From Allomyces macrogynus ATCC 38327 (taxonomy: Eukaryota; Blastocladiomycota; Blastocladiomycetes; Blastocladiales; Blastocladiaceae): a stretch of DNA of 64,000 nt. This document shows positions 10,617 to 20,638 of the stretch, in pieces (within the stretch, counting starts at the first letter, position 1; each line of letters starts with the position of its first letter). A model generated the notes under the pieces. That model was not told where the DNA came from, ran no database searches, and saw only the letters and a list, made by a program, of their open reading frames with translations. Position numbers and translations under genes: made by a program. The stretch covers positions 2,499,423 through 2,563,422 of the forward strand of contig GG745328.1 in NCBI GenBank assembly GCA_000151295.1. The letters are read 5' to 3'.

Positions 10617-12772
10617 ATGACCGGGTCAACGCCGCGGTCTGGCACGCCGGCTTACCCGACGCTGCGTCCGCCACGCAACTTTGAAGTCGTGCCCGTGCGC
10701 GTCAATAACCGCGGCCCTGTTCTGCACGCCATCCAGTACCAGAAGCGCTACTACCTGCCGCTCATCACCATTTCCAATGCCGTCGTCTCCGACGGCGAGA
10801 CGCTCTACAACCGCCTGCGCAAGAAGCTCGGCCGCAAGGAGCACGCGCGCATGCTGCTCGAGGACGAGGACCTTGTCCGGTACCGCACGCTCTCCAAGAC
10901 GTCGAGCACCATGAAGCTCTTCACCGACGAACGCACCATGAACGAGCTCATGGCCGAGGCCAATGTCGCCGCGCGATGCTCGATTCGGCCCGTGGTATGA
11001 TTGATGATGCTTCTCGCGTTTCCACTGCCGTCGCCCTAACGCGCGTGCAGCGTACGCACGCGTTGCAACGGTCCGCCCGGCCCGGTCCGGTGCGCCCGTG
11101 GCTGCGGCGCGCGCGCGCGTTGGTGGCGATAACGATGACCCGGTCGGTCGGTGCTCGGATTGACTCCTCTTTCCCCCCTCTTTTTCGCGCGGCGCGCACC
11201 TGATTAGCACACCGACGAGGACGGCAACGTCGACGGCAACGACGACGACCGCGCCAACGACGCAGAGGGCGACGACGACGAGGACGATGACGAAGATGCT
11301 GCCATGAGCGATGCCAACCACGACGGAGAGAACGGCGCCGAGGCGGGGAACACGCCCGAGCCGTCCGACGGCGAGCCGCCCTCGACGGGGCTTCCGCCGG
11401 TACGGACACCACTCGCTGTATCTCCATTCGTTCACGATCGACCACGACGACTCATTGCCTCCCCACCACTTTTGCTCTGCTAGCCGCGCCGCCGCACGTG
11501 GCGCTCGTCAACGTCCAGTAAGGCCGCGCCTGCGACCCCTGCAGCCGCATCTGCGTCGGTCCCCGTTGCGGCCACCCCAACGACCGCGTCGGCGCTCTAC
11601 CCGCCCGGCACGCCGCGCCCGGACCTGTATACGCCGTATACGCTCGACATTAAAATCTCGCGCCGTGGCACCGACCCGCATTTCGTCATGTGGGCCGACT
11701 TGTCGGCACTTGAGAAATTCCTCGTCTTCAAGGCCGCGCTCGAGTCCAAGGACGCGGTCCTGGAACGCAAGCGGCCGTGGATGGCGCGGTTCCTGGCCGC
11801 GGCATTTACTGTGGACGATTTCACGCACTTTGAGCAGAAGTTGCAGGTGCCGTTCCGCGCACGCGTGCAGCAGCTCGTCGCGACGCACTCGTACGTCTCG
11901 GACATGGAGTTGGGTGCTGCGGCGGAGAACCGGCCGGTGGTCGCCGAATTGAAGCGCCGCGCGAACGAGGACCAGCAGCAAGGTACGCGTGTCACAAGTT
12001 GACCACGCTTTGAAGTACTCCACTCACCACGCCTGGCCCCCTCTGAGCAGGAAACGAGTCGCTCGCATCGAAACGCAGGAAAACCTCCCCCGCCGATCCG
12101 TTGCCGAGCCACCTGCAGTACATGCAAGAGGCCCTGCAGCCTCCGCCCGCCACGACTGACCCGCACGCGCCACCGCCGCCGCCGCTCGATGCGGCCATGA
12201 TTCACGAACAGCTGCACGCGTCGCGGCATACCGTTCAGGCGCTCGTGCACTCGATGGGCTCATTTTACTACGACCTCACGTTCCAGTCGGCCGCGCTCAA
12301 CGAAAAAATTGACCGACTGCAGACACAGGCCGATCGCGTGCCCGTCCTCGAGCAGGCGGTCGAGACGCTGCAGCGGGAATTGGCCGAACTCAAGCAGCGG
12401 CTTGGGGTCCCGCCGGCACCTGCTTCCGCGGAGCCGATGGCTGTGGATGCGGCCCCGACTGAGCAGGCATCAGGAGCAGCAGCCGTGTCGATGGGGTCGC
12501 CCGCTGCAGGACCGCCGGCGGCGGTGGTTGCAAATGGGACGGCCACAGATCACGAAGCTGCTTCCGCCACGACCGCCGTTCCCGAGCCAGCAAGTCCGAC
12601 GGCAGCAAGCAAGCCGGCATCACCAGGATCCAAGCCCGAGAACGCGTCGAGTCCGAAGCAGGTGCCCGCTGCCGCACCCGAAGTATCGTCGGTGGCACCC
12701 AACGCTGCACCGGCCGCACCCGCAACGCACCCGCCAGAAGCAGTTGCGCCGCCACCTGTGCTGGCCGAGTAG
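10617..12772 (+). CDS. unrecognised nuclear-looking protein with conserved-looking N-terminal and central blocks
   Basis: Exons 10617-10994, 11208-11399, 11484-11982 and 12051-12772 join in frame to 596 residues. I do not recognise the family. Residues 20-120 look like a folded domain (NFEVVPVRVNNRGPVLHAIQ, YYLPLITISNAV, LYNRLRKKLG). An acidic D/E-rich linker follows. A second ordered block contains YTLDIKISRRGTDPHFVMW, FLVFKAAL and LAAAFTVDDFTHFEQKL. A basic patch, SKRRK, could be a nuclear signal. A predicted coiled coil (LNEKIDRLQTQADRVPVLEQ and onward) precedes an Ala/Pro-rich tail. The central block has the feel of a protein-interaction domain, but I assign no function. The gene is convergent with the esterase at 13346. 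Confidence 0.7.
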
Positions 12773-13345
12773 CCCTAGCGTTTGTTGTCTTGTCGTCGCT
12801 TTGGTTGGTTGATTGGTATCCGCAGGACTTATTTTATTTGTTATCGTTTTCCTCTCGGACTGGCTCGTGGTCTTTCGTTCCCTCTCTCTACAGTGTTCCT
12901 CGTTTCTTCTCCACCGCGCCTTGCCGGGCCTCGTGCGATTGCTCGGCACCATTGCTCCTCCGCTCCCGCTTCTCTCTTGCCCTCTCGTGATCGATGCGGC
13001 GACCTTTTCTCGACACGGCCATGCACTAGGTTGGCTTCCGTTTCAATTTTGGTGCCCCTGTTCCGCCGCGTGTCTCTCCACCCCTTATGCCGGACTGCTT
13101 TCGGCCCAGTCTCAGAACAGAAACATGGATTGGTTATCGGGATTTCTGCCGCGGCTCTTCATGCTCGCTCATGCCATCACCGTCCAAAACCGATGTATCA
13201 ATCGGCCTCCCCTCAAAAAAAAAAGACGCCATGTACACACCGACGCGCACCTCCCCGCTCAACGCGCGTCTTGATCGCCCACACCGGCCATCACTTATGT
13301 CTTCCTTGCCGGAGCCCGACTCAGCCCCGTTCCACCCACTCACAA
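12773..13345. other. intergenic between convergent genes
   Basis: This 573-base stretch lies between the 3' ends of the unknown gene (+) and the esterase (-). It is pyrimidine-rich on the plus strand and includes an A-run near 13217. TTCTCCACCG near 12907 differs from the recurrent 10-mer at the last base. No gene is supported. Confidence 0.4.
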
Positions 13346-15136
13346 TCAGTACTTTGCCGGCCCGACCATGACCCCCTCGGCCGCGGCCGCCTGCACCTCC
13401 TCCAACACCCCGCCCACCCCTTCGCGCAACGCTTTCGGCAACGCCGACTTGATCCCACTCCCCGTCCGTGACCCCTCGGGCAAGACCCGACCCGCCATCT
13501 TCTCGTCCATGAGAACCGCCTGGACCGGATCCCAGGCCAAGTGTTTGGCGGCCCGAATCCCGGGCCACCGCCGCGCCCACGCTGCACGGGCCGCGTCGGC
13601 ACCCTGGTCGACGCCATCCTTGAAGTACGCCACTTCGACCCGTGGGCCGCCTTCGGTGGCGCGGAAAGGTTGGTCGACGACGGACGTCACGAACGCGGCG
13701 ACGCGGGCACGGAACCGCGCGGCGTCAGCACAGTGTAAGTTGAGGAACGGGAACACGTGGATCTGGTGTTCGTGCATGTCGTGCACGACGACGCCGGACC
13801 CCGTCGACGCGCGGCCCGCCAAATTGGCCGCCAACAAAACATTCTCGTCGAGCAGAATCTCGTCGGTGCCCGTGGAAATGTAGACGGGCGGCAAGGCGCG
13901 TTGCCCGGGGAACGCAGGCTGCGCAGAGTCGACGACGGGGGACAGGTACTTTTCGGTGGCCACGGCCGCGTGGTAGTAGGGGGTTCCGCAGAGCATCGCG
14001 ACGGGGTTCATGTTCGGTTGTTGGTCGTACGGGTTAATATAATCGAAGTGCTTGTTTTCCGTGTAGGAAGGGAGATGGTGCGACAAGTCCGACCACGGGG
14101 AGAGCAGGACGGCACCGCCAGGTAAGGGATACCCGTGGTCGCGCAGGAAGAGGAGGACGGCCATGGCCAGCTAGATATGATCGTTGTCGGCGTGAGTGAC
14201 AAGGGGGAGAAGCGAATTCCGACCGAGATCTCAAGAAAGACGTACGTTCCCGCCCGCCGAATCCCCCATCAACACAATCTTCTCTGGCGGCACCTTCTCC
14301 ACCTCGACCACATACAAGTACGCGGCCACCCCATCGTGCAGCGCGTCCGGGAACTGCGCCTCGGGCGAGAGCCGGTACTCGACGTTGAACACGCGCCGGT
14401 GCAGCAGTGCGCCCAGTGGCCCGGCCATGTGGCGGTACGAGTGCTTGGACGAGAATATGTACGCGCCGCCGTGGTACATGATGGCGACACGCGTTGGGTC
14501 CCAGAGCGGGTCAGAGTGCGCGTCGACGGGCTCGATCCAGTCGGCTGAGACGGTCCAGTCGCGCGTCGCGGCGACGCGCGGGTACTGCGCGATGAGCGAC
14601 GGCGAGACGATCGTGACCAACGGGTCGGTCGATGCGCCAGTGCCGGGGAGGGCAGGCACGGTCTCGTCGGCTGAAACGAGCAGCCGCGCGCGCCAGACAA
14701 CTTCGGTAAACACGAATTGCTGGACGACAGCATCGATCCGATCCTGGCTGAGCTTGTTGATCTTGTCGAGCAATGCGCGCGCGCGATAGACGTTGAGCGA
14801 CGGCAGTTTTGACATTTGCCGGAAAAACCGCACAAACAGGTCGAGCCCGCGTGGGCGGTTGGGCCGTTCGGGGCCGCGCACGACGGCGGCAGCGACCACG
14901 GGGAACGTTAGCACGAGCGCGTGCACGAAAAACACGAATGAGGACCACGCGCTCGGTTTGGGCGGGGCCGTGGCTGCGTCGAATGCGGCCTGGCTGGTCG
15001 CAGGCGTGTCGGTGACGGGCAGCAGTGGAGCACGCGACGAATCGGCGGGTGGGGACAGTTGCCGCGTGACTGAGAGCGGCGGCGAGGTCGGTGCAGCGGG
15101 ACGGCGCGCGCGGCGCTTGGGGCTCTTGGTGACCAT
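13346..15136 (-). CDS. HSL-type alpha/beta hydrolase (esterase/lipase), intact paralog
   Basis: This is a hormone-sensitive-lipase-type serine hydrolase, possibly a steryl or acyl esterase at the ER. Exons 14246-15136 and 13346-14170 (minus) give 571 residues. A hydrophobic stretch near residue 70 (FVFFVHALVLTFPVVAAAVV) suggests an N-terminal membrane anchor. The oxyanion motif is YHGGAYIF, followed by RRVFNVEYRLSPE. The nucleophile elbow is MGDSAGGN. The later catalytic aspartate lies in GTDEILLDE, and the histidine is probably in HDMHEHQIHVFPF. The single intron (GTACGT) falls immediately after GDSAGGN. The frame stays open for about 170 codons upstream of the chosen ATG at 15136, so the N-terminus is uncertain. 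The copy at 1-1030 is a decayed relative. Confidence 0.88.
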
Positions 15137-15943
15137 CTCGGCGAATGCAGCTGGTGTCGCCGTCGTCGTCGTCGACCAGGAGAGAGGCTGCGCCGCGAGC
15201 CGCGGAAGGGACAGGCGCGCGGCCTTTATGGCAATCTCAGCGCGCGCATCGATTTCAACAAGTTGCTGCGCCTGATGCGACGAGCGTCGTGGGGCGCCAT
15301 GTTCGCCCCCACGGCGCGCGCGTTCGGATGCTCGTCCGCGTCGCCGTGGAAGCGCGGCTCGCTCGGCGCGTCGCCGGTCGTGGACCCGCTCCCGCCGGGA
15401 CGGCCACGGCCAAGGGGAAGGCCTCCCGCCGACCGGCGAACCTGGACTGCGCCACGTGCGGCCCGCGCCACTGCGTCTCGCGCCACGCGTCTCGCGGCCG
15501 ACGTGACTTCCGCGTGACGTCGCCGATCCGGCCACCTGGGCTTTGCTGCTTGCCCTTAACTCCCTTTCCGTCGTCTCTCCGGACGGGATCTCGCTGCTCA
15601 AGCTGGCACCACCCGCTCCACGCGTGCGCGGCAGCGCCGACACGAAGGGGCCGCCGCAGCTTACGTGATCATGGGTCCAACATGCTCCTTGTTCGAAGCC
15701 GCGCGAACCAACAAACCAACGAAGCGCATCTCCGCTCTACTGTGATCAGTCAGCCAGCCCCAGCCGCCAAGCGCGCCTCCCACGCCTGGGTCCCGGCCAC
15801 CGCCACGTCCGACCGACCACGTCTCGCGTGCATGCTTGCGCCTTTAAATTCGGCACACGTCGCGTACCGCCCGTCCTCTCCAGTGGCCGACCGACCACGA
15901 CCCAAGTCTCGATCCTCCACCACCGACCTCCAGCTCCACCACC
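15137..15943. promoter_or_regulatory. divergent promoter region between the esterase and glutathione transferase 1
   Basis: This 807-base stretch holds the 5' ends of both genes. TTTAAAT at 15843-15849 lies about 100 bases before the transferase ATG, a TATA-like position. TTACGTGATCA at 15661-15671 recurs at nearly the same distance upstream of the second transferase (17250-17260). The part nearest 15137 may still be esterase coding sequence. Confidence 0.5.
15661..15671 (+). promoter_or_regulatory. shared upstream element TTACGTGATCA, copy 1
   Basis: This 11-base string lies 283 bases before the glutathione transferase 1 ATG. An identical string lies 289 bases before the transferase 2 ATG. 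It contains an ACGT core of the type bound by bZIP factors and a TGATCA palindrome. Confidence 0.5.
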
Positions 15944-16658
15944 ATGGCCTCGTACCAAGTCTACTACTTCCCCGCCAAGGGCCGCGCCGAGACGATCCGT
16001 CTCGTCCTCGAGGCCGCTGGCGTTCCCTACGAGAACAAGTACCCTGCCGACTGGGCCGCCGAAAAGTCGTCGCTGCCGTTTGGCCAACTTCCCGCGCTCG
16101 TTATCACCGACGACAAGACCAAGCAGACGACGACGCTCGCTCAATCGGCCGCGATCGTGCGCTACCTGGCGCACAAGTACAACTTGGTCGCGGCCGACCC
16201 GCTCGACGCGGCGCTCGGCGACTCGGTGTTCGAGAGCATCTCCGACGTGACCAATGCCATCATCAAGGTGGTCTTCCGCACGCCCGACGCCGAGAAGCCC
16301 GCGGCGATTGAACAGTTCAAGAACGAGACGCTACCGCCGTTTGTCAAGGCCCACACGGCGCTGCTCGAGAAGAATGGCAACAAGGGGATCTACTTTGGCA
16401 ACAAGGTCCGTGTATATGCTCTGAGCATACTGCTCCTCCTGTCGCTACAGTGAACTGACCCGTTGATTTTTCCCACGTGGCACGTAGATCACGTACGTCG
16501 AGCTCGCCGTCTTCAACGCCATTGAATCGCTCAACAAGCTTGTTCCCGACGCGATCACGCCCACGACCGCTCCGGCGCTCTGGAAGGTGCACGAGTTCGT
16601 CGCCAACCACGACAAGATCAAGGCCTACCTCGCGTCGCCGCGCCTGCACTCGCGCTAA
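15944..16658 (+). CDS. glutathione S-transferase, copy 1 (sigma/mu-like cytosolic fold)
   Basis: The enzyme conjugates glutathione to electrophiles in the cytosol. Exons 15944-16405 and 16488-16658 give 210 residues. The thioredoxin-like N-terminal domain begins YQVYYFPAKGRAETIRLVLE, with the family tyrosine and arginine positions present. It continues SLPFGQLPALV, which holds the cis-proline, and AQSAAIVRYLA, in place of the usual QS(x)AI glutathione-binding motif. An all-helical C-terminal domain follows and ends SPRLHSR. The intron starts with the unusual GTCCGT and lies at the same protein position as in copy 2 (after the G(N/D)K codon). The two copies are tandem and share the great majority of residues. 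A TATA-like TTTAAAT lies about 100 bases upstream. Confidence 0.93.
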
Positions 16659-17538
16659 ACCATTTTCTTTTTGTCGCCGCTCGTTTCTTTTGCTCGGTCG
16701 TGATTGATGTGCGGTGTCGTTTACCCCGCGAGAGCCATGTCCTTATATCCAACATCGACCTGTTTGCATCACAATATCGTGTCTCGTTACGCTTCATGAT
16801 TAGTTGAGCGGTGGTGATTAGAATGGAGCCGACATGAATCCGTGGAGTATTGATTGAGCGGATTGGACAGGGATAAATTGCTGAGACTTCGCTCTCGAAC
16901 AAGTGATGGGTAGCAAAGTCGGCGACGCGAAGACAGTGTGGGCTGCTAAGACTGCAACCATGAACACTCAGTCAACCAACGACCAAAAAAGGGGTGGAGA
17001 AGCGTAGCGTTCGCTCTCCTCAGAGTTTTATTTGCCGTCTCGCGCTTCACAAAATGATATTCGCGTGATCGGACTCACTCCTGCGTCCCTGTCCCATCCG
17101 CCGCTGTCAGCGACGCGACGCGACGCGCCGCACCGACCGTATTGTTTTTCCGTGTTCGCAAATATGGCCATTTGTGCGCCCGCGACCGCCCGCACGAGCT
17201 GAAGAACTGGGTGCTGCGGCCGTCACCTACGTGGCGGCGGTTTGGTGGTTTACGTGATCACCGCCCAACAAGCTCGGGCACGGTCGTTGTTCAAAACGCG
17301 CCCCCTCCACCTCTGATCACAAATGATCACCTCAGCAGACCCCATGCGCGGCGCGACAACCACCATCCACACCCGAACCACGTCCGCGCACCAGCCGCGC
17401 GCAAGGCGAAACATCCGCCACGCGGGACCCGTGCTCATCGCTATAAGTTCGAACGCGCTCACGCGGCCACCAGTCTGTCCTCATCCTCTCTCTCTTGTGT
17501 TCATCCACATCGCTCGTCATTTGCAGCAACCTTCCACC
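16659..17538. promoter_or_regulatory. spacer between the tandem transferases, with the copy 2 promoter
   Basis: This 880-base spacer contains one copy of the recurrent 10-mer (GGGTGGAGAA, 16992-17001), the TTACGTGATCA element (17250-17260) and TATAAG at 17442-17447, about 97 bases before the copy 2 ATG. No additional gene is supported. Confidence 0.55.
17250..17260 (+). promoter_or_regulatory. shared upstream element TTACGTGATCA, copy 2
   Basis: Identical to the string at 15661-15671 and at a closely similar distance from its gene start (289 versus 283 bases). The surrounding sequence is not obviously conserved between the two promoters, so the match may be functional. Confidence 0.5.
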
Positions 17539-18260
17539 ATGGCCTCCCCCGCGTTCACCGTCTACTACTGGCAGATCAAGGGCCGTGGCGAGATGATCCG
17601 TCTCGTTCTTGAGGCCGTGGGCGTCCCGTACGAGAACAAGTACCCGAAGGACTGGCCCACCGAAAAGCCGTCGCTGCCGTTTGGCCAGCTCCCCGCACTT
17701 CTGATCACGGACCCCAAGACCAAGCAGACGACGACGATGGCCCAGTCAGCCGCGATCGTGCGGTACCTCGCGCGCAAGTTCAACCTCGTTGCTGCCGATC
17801 CGATGGGCGCGGCGATTGCCGACTCGATTTTCGAGTCCGCGGTCGACGTGATGAACGCCATGGTCAAGGTCGTTTGGGGGACGCCTGAGGCCGACAAGCC
17901 GGCGGCGCTAGAAAAGTTCAAGACCGAGGCGCTGCCGCCGTTCATCAAGGCCCACACGGCATTCTTGGAGAAGAACGGGAACAATGGCATTTACGTTGGC
18001 GACAAGGTTCGTTCTGACACCATTTGTGTGCTGATGCTCGCTTGCTTTCGACTGACCTTTTGGCGCCCGCGTTCATTTGTGTCCAATAGCTGACGTACGT
18101 CGAGCTCACCGTGTTCAACCTCATCAATGAGCTCAACACGCTGATTCCCGATTCGGTTACGGCCAAGTCGGCGCCCGCGCTCTGGAAGGTGCGCGAAACG
18201 GTCGCGAACCACGACAAGATCAAGGCCTACCTCGTGTCGCCGCGCCTGCATTCGAAGTAA
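17539..18260 (+). CDS. glutathione S-transferase, copy 2
   Basis: This is a tandem duplicate of the transferase at 15944. Exons 17539-18006 and 18090-18260 give 212 residues. The same blocks occur in the same order: FTVYYWQIKGRGEMIRLVLE, SLPFGQLPALL, AQSAAIVRYLA, and a C-terminal helical domain ending SPRLHSK. The intron is at the identical position and starts GTTCGT. Differences cluster in the helical substrate-binding domain (for example VWGTPEADKPAALEKF against VFRTPDAEKPAAIEQF), which is where transferase duplicates usually diverge in substrate choice. A TATA-like TATAAG lies about 97 bases upstream. Confidence 0.93.
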
Positions 18261-18931
18261 TCCATCACTTTTGCTTAGTTTTTTGTCCTTGGGATTTGCG
18301 GACCTTGTTCGCTCATCAATGTACATCCAATAGTATACTGTTTTACACAGGATCTTTGGCGCGATGCGCTGACGGCATGCGTGGTCACATCTTCGCACAA
18401 GATCGATTAGAGATCAGAGCATGTTGACTTCTCCACCTATTTGTGCTGAAGTAACGCGATTTCTTGTGAGAAAGGACCACATTGGGCCGCGACGAATTTC
18501 GAGCGTCTTAACGACATTCCCATAAATAGTTTGTACAGTGCATGTCAGTTCGACAATTAACCGCTGTTGTGTGTCCATGCTTGCATGGTGGTGGAGAATT
18601 TCGACGACGATGTGGGTCGAATGATTCCGCTTCCCGTCGAGCAGGCCCAAGCGTATGCGTATTACAGACGTTGGGCGGCAAGGCCAGACGCCGCGAGAAT
18701 GGAAGGAGAAGCCATTGATTTATGTTATTGCTCGCCTCTCCTCTCCTGCAATGTAATTCCTCACTTCGTCGACACATGGATGAATGGTGCCCCCGATTCA
18801 GGCTATAACGACGGAGCGAAATTAAAGCAATATCCAAAGAATCGGAAATAACAAGTGCAGCTAATGGGGGTGGCCAACAAATTCAAATTCGAAGAAACGA
18901 CAAGACATCAAATCAAAACGACAACCCGTGG
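18261..18931. other. intergenic between convergent genes
   Basis: This 671-base stretch lies between transferase 2 (+) and COX10 (-). It is more AT-rich than its neighbours. Short ORFs on both strands show no domain or splice support. Confidence 0.4.
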
Positions 18932-20374
18932 TCAACTCGAGGCAACGGCAGGCGCGACCGACTTCTTGGTGAGCGCGTCCGGGATCTTCACCGTCTCGGG
19001 CCACTTGCCCGTGACCCAATACTTAATCCGGTCAAGCAACGACACCTGGTCCTCACCGTCGCGCGGGGCGCGGTGCACGAGCATGGCGCCAAACACGATC
19101 GGCAAGTGGAACAGACTCGAGAAAAACAAGTCGCGCGCTGACTTGTCGTTCCGGTGCCGCCAGAACCGGTACGCGTAGAGCGCCATGGCGCCGTTCGCGA
19201 CTGACGAGGTCGTCACAAACCACCACGTCGTCAAGCCCATGTACGACGTGAGGACCGGCACGGGCAGCATCGCCAGCGCGTACCGCAACGACACGCGCGC
19301 GTTCAGCGCCGGGTCGGTCACCGCGGCCATCCGGTACCCGGCCTTGGAATAGTCGGCGCGAATGTTCCACGACAATGAGTTGAAGTGCGGGAATTGCCAC
19401 GCGTACATCAAAAACCCGAGCACGTACGCGCCCAAGTCATCGGGCAGGGCCAGCGAGTTGGTGCACGCGGTCCACCCCATCATCGGCGGGATCGCACCGA
19501 CAATCGCGCCGACCCACGTGTTCGCAATCGACAGTCGCTTCATCGGCGTGTAGATGAACGCGTAGAGGACCAAGTTGGCCCCACCGAGCGCCGCCGTCAG
19601 CGGGTTCACAAACGCGGCGAGTGACGCGATCCCGGCAACGCCCGTGCCCACGGCAAACGCCGCAGCGTGGAAAGGCGTGATCGCGTGCCGCACGAGCGGG
19701 CGGTTGCGGGTGCGCGACATTTGCGCGTCGTAGGGCGATTCCATGAGCTGGTTGAACGTGTTGGCCGACGTGACGCACAGGTGCGTGCCAATCGTCGTCG
19801 CGAGCAAGGTTGTCACGGCAGTCGCCGTGGGCGCGAGCGCGTAACCAACCATGGTGGTCAGCGTGACAAATGACGCGAGGCGCGCCTTGGACAGCTCTGA
19901 GTAGACGCCGAGCAGTTGCGGCAGCGTGAGCGGTGGGCACGCGCGGTACGTCGTGGCCATGTCAGCGTCCGACGGCACGGCAGGCTCCTTGCCGTCGGCC
20001 ACGGCTGCTGATGGTGCGGCATTCTGGTCCGCGGTCGACGAGGACGAAGGTGGAGAAGATGGCGATGACGAGGAAGATTGCCTCCGCAATCGCGTAGCGA
20101 GGATCGACGAGAAGAAGAAGTCGGACTTGATGATGCCGCGTCGGCCAGGCAGTCCAATGTGCTTTCGCCGCTCGATAAACGGTGCGGGTGCGGCCGAGCG
20201 TGACAGGATGTGGATCGTCGCGGCACTTGGACGGGTTCTCACAGCACTGGTTCGCGCAGCGAGACTTGGTACGGCGGAGGTGCTGGATGGCCTTGTTGAC
20301 TGGTACCAGTGGTTGACGATCGTCGTAGCCCTCGGACGCGGCGCGCGGGATAAGATGTTCATGGTCGCCGTCAT
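18932..20374 (-). CDS. COX10: protoheme IX farnesyltransferase, mitochondrial (COX10)
   Basis: COX10 adds a farnesyl group to heme b to make heme o, the first step of heme a synthesis for cytochrome c oxidase, in the inner mitochondrial membrane. A single exon of 480 residues. The N-terminal third is serine/arginine-rich and presequence-like. The UbiA-family core starts near SELSKARLASFVTLTTMVGY, contains the prenyl-diphosphate-binding motif NTFNQLMESPYDAQMSRT with NRPL, and has about seven to nine hydrophobic helices including WQFPHFNSLSWNIR, the second conserved loop. The tail is short and charged. I start at the ATG at 20374; 20362 is also possible. The frame extends further upstream, but that would run far into the divergent promoter shared with THG1. 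Confidence 0.93.
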   Translation of the reverse strand: MTATMNILSRAPRPRATTIVNHWYQSTRPSSTSAVPSLAARTSAVRTRPSAATIHILSRSAAPAPFIERRKHIGLPGRRGIIKSDFFFSSILATRLRRQSSSSSPSSPPSSSSTADQNAAPSAAVADGKEPAVPSDADMATTYRACPPLTLPQLLGVYSELSKARLASFVTLTTMVGYALAPTATAVTTLLATTIGTHLCVTSANTFNQLMESPYDAQMSRTRNRPLVRHAITPFHAAAFAVGTGVAGIASLAAFVNPLTAALGGANLVLYAFIYTPMKRLSIANTWVGAIVGAIPPMMGWTACTNSLALPDDLGAYVLGFLMYAWQFPHFNSLSWNIRADYSKAGYRMAAVTDPALNARVSLRYALAMLPVPVLTSYMGLTTWWFVTTSSVANGAMALYAYRFWRHRNDKSARDLFFSSLFHLPIVFGAMLVHRAPRDGEDQVSLLDRIKYWVTGKWPETVKIPDALTKKSVAPAVASS

Positions 20375-20638
20375 TTCGGGTTCATTGCACGCGGACGAGG
20401 CAAGTGTCGAGATCAATCGCGAGCAGAGCTTGATGTCGCGGGGCGAGGTGGGTGCAGCAGGCCTAAAGTAAAGCGTGCGGTCCCTGCCGATCAACAACAT
20501 TTTCCACTCTCTGATCCGCTTGGATGCGGCATTTTTGACATGTTGATGAGCCAATGGCAGCACGTCTCTGACATGGCAAGCGAAGCTCTGGTTCTTCTTT
20601 CAAGTCGCCAGTCACCAACTGCCGCCAACTTCGCGACC
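20375..20638. promoter_or_regulatory. divergent promoter of COX10 and THG1 with a CCAAT box
   Basis: This 264-base stretch separates two genes with mitochondrial connections. GCCAATGG at 20550-20557 is a perfect CCAAT-box core, about 85 bases before the THG1 ATG. In fungi CCAAT boxes are bound by the HAP complex, which controls respiratory and heme genes; that link is family knowledge, not shown here. Confidence 0.5.

Noticed and set aside
10055..10700. Overlapping Arg/Pro/Ala-rich ORFs on both strands
   Set aside because: All frames are open because the DNA is a C-rich, CCG-repeating stretch. No domain or splice logic; the promoter interpretation fits better.
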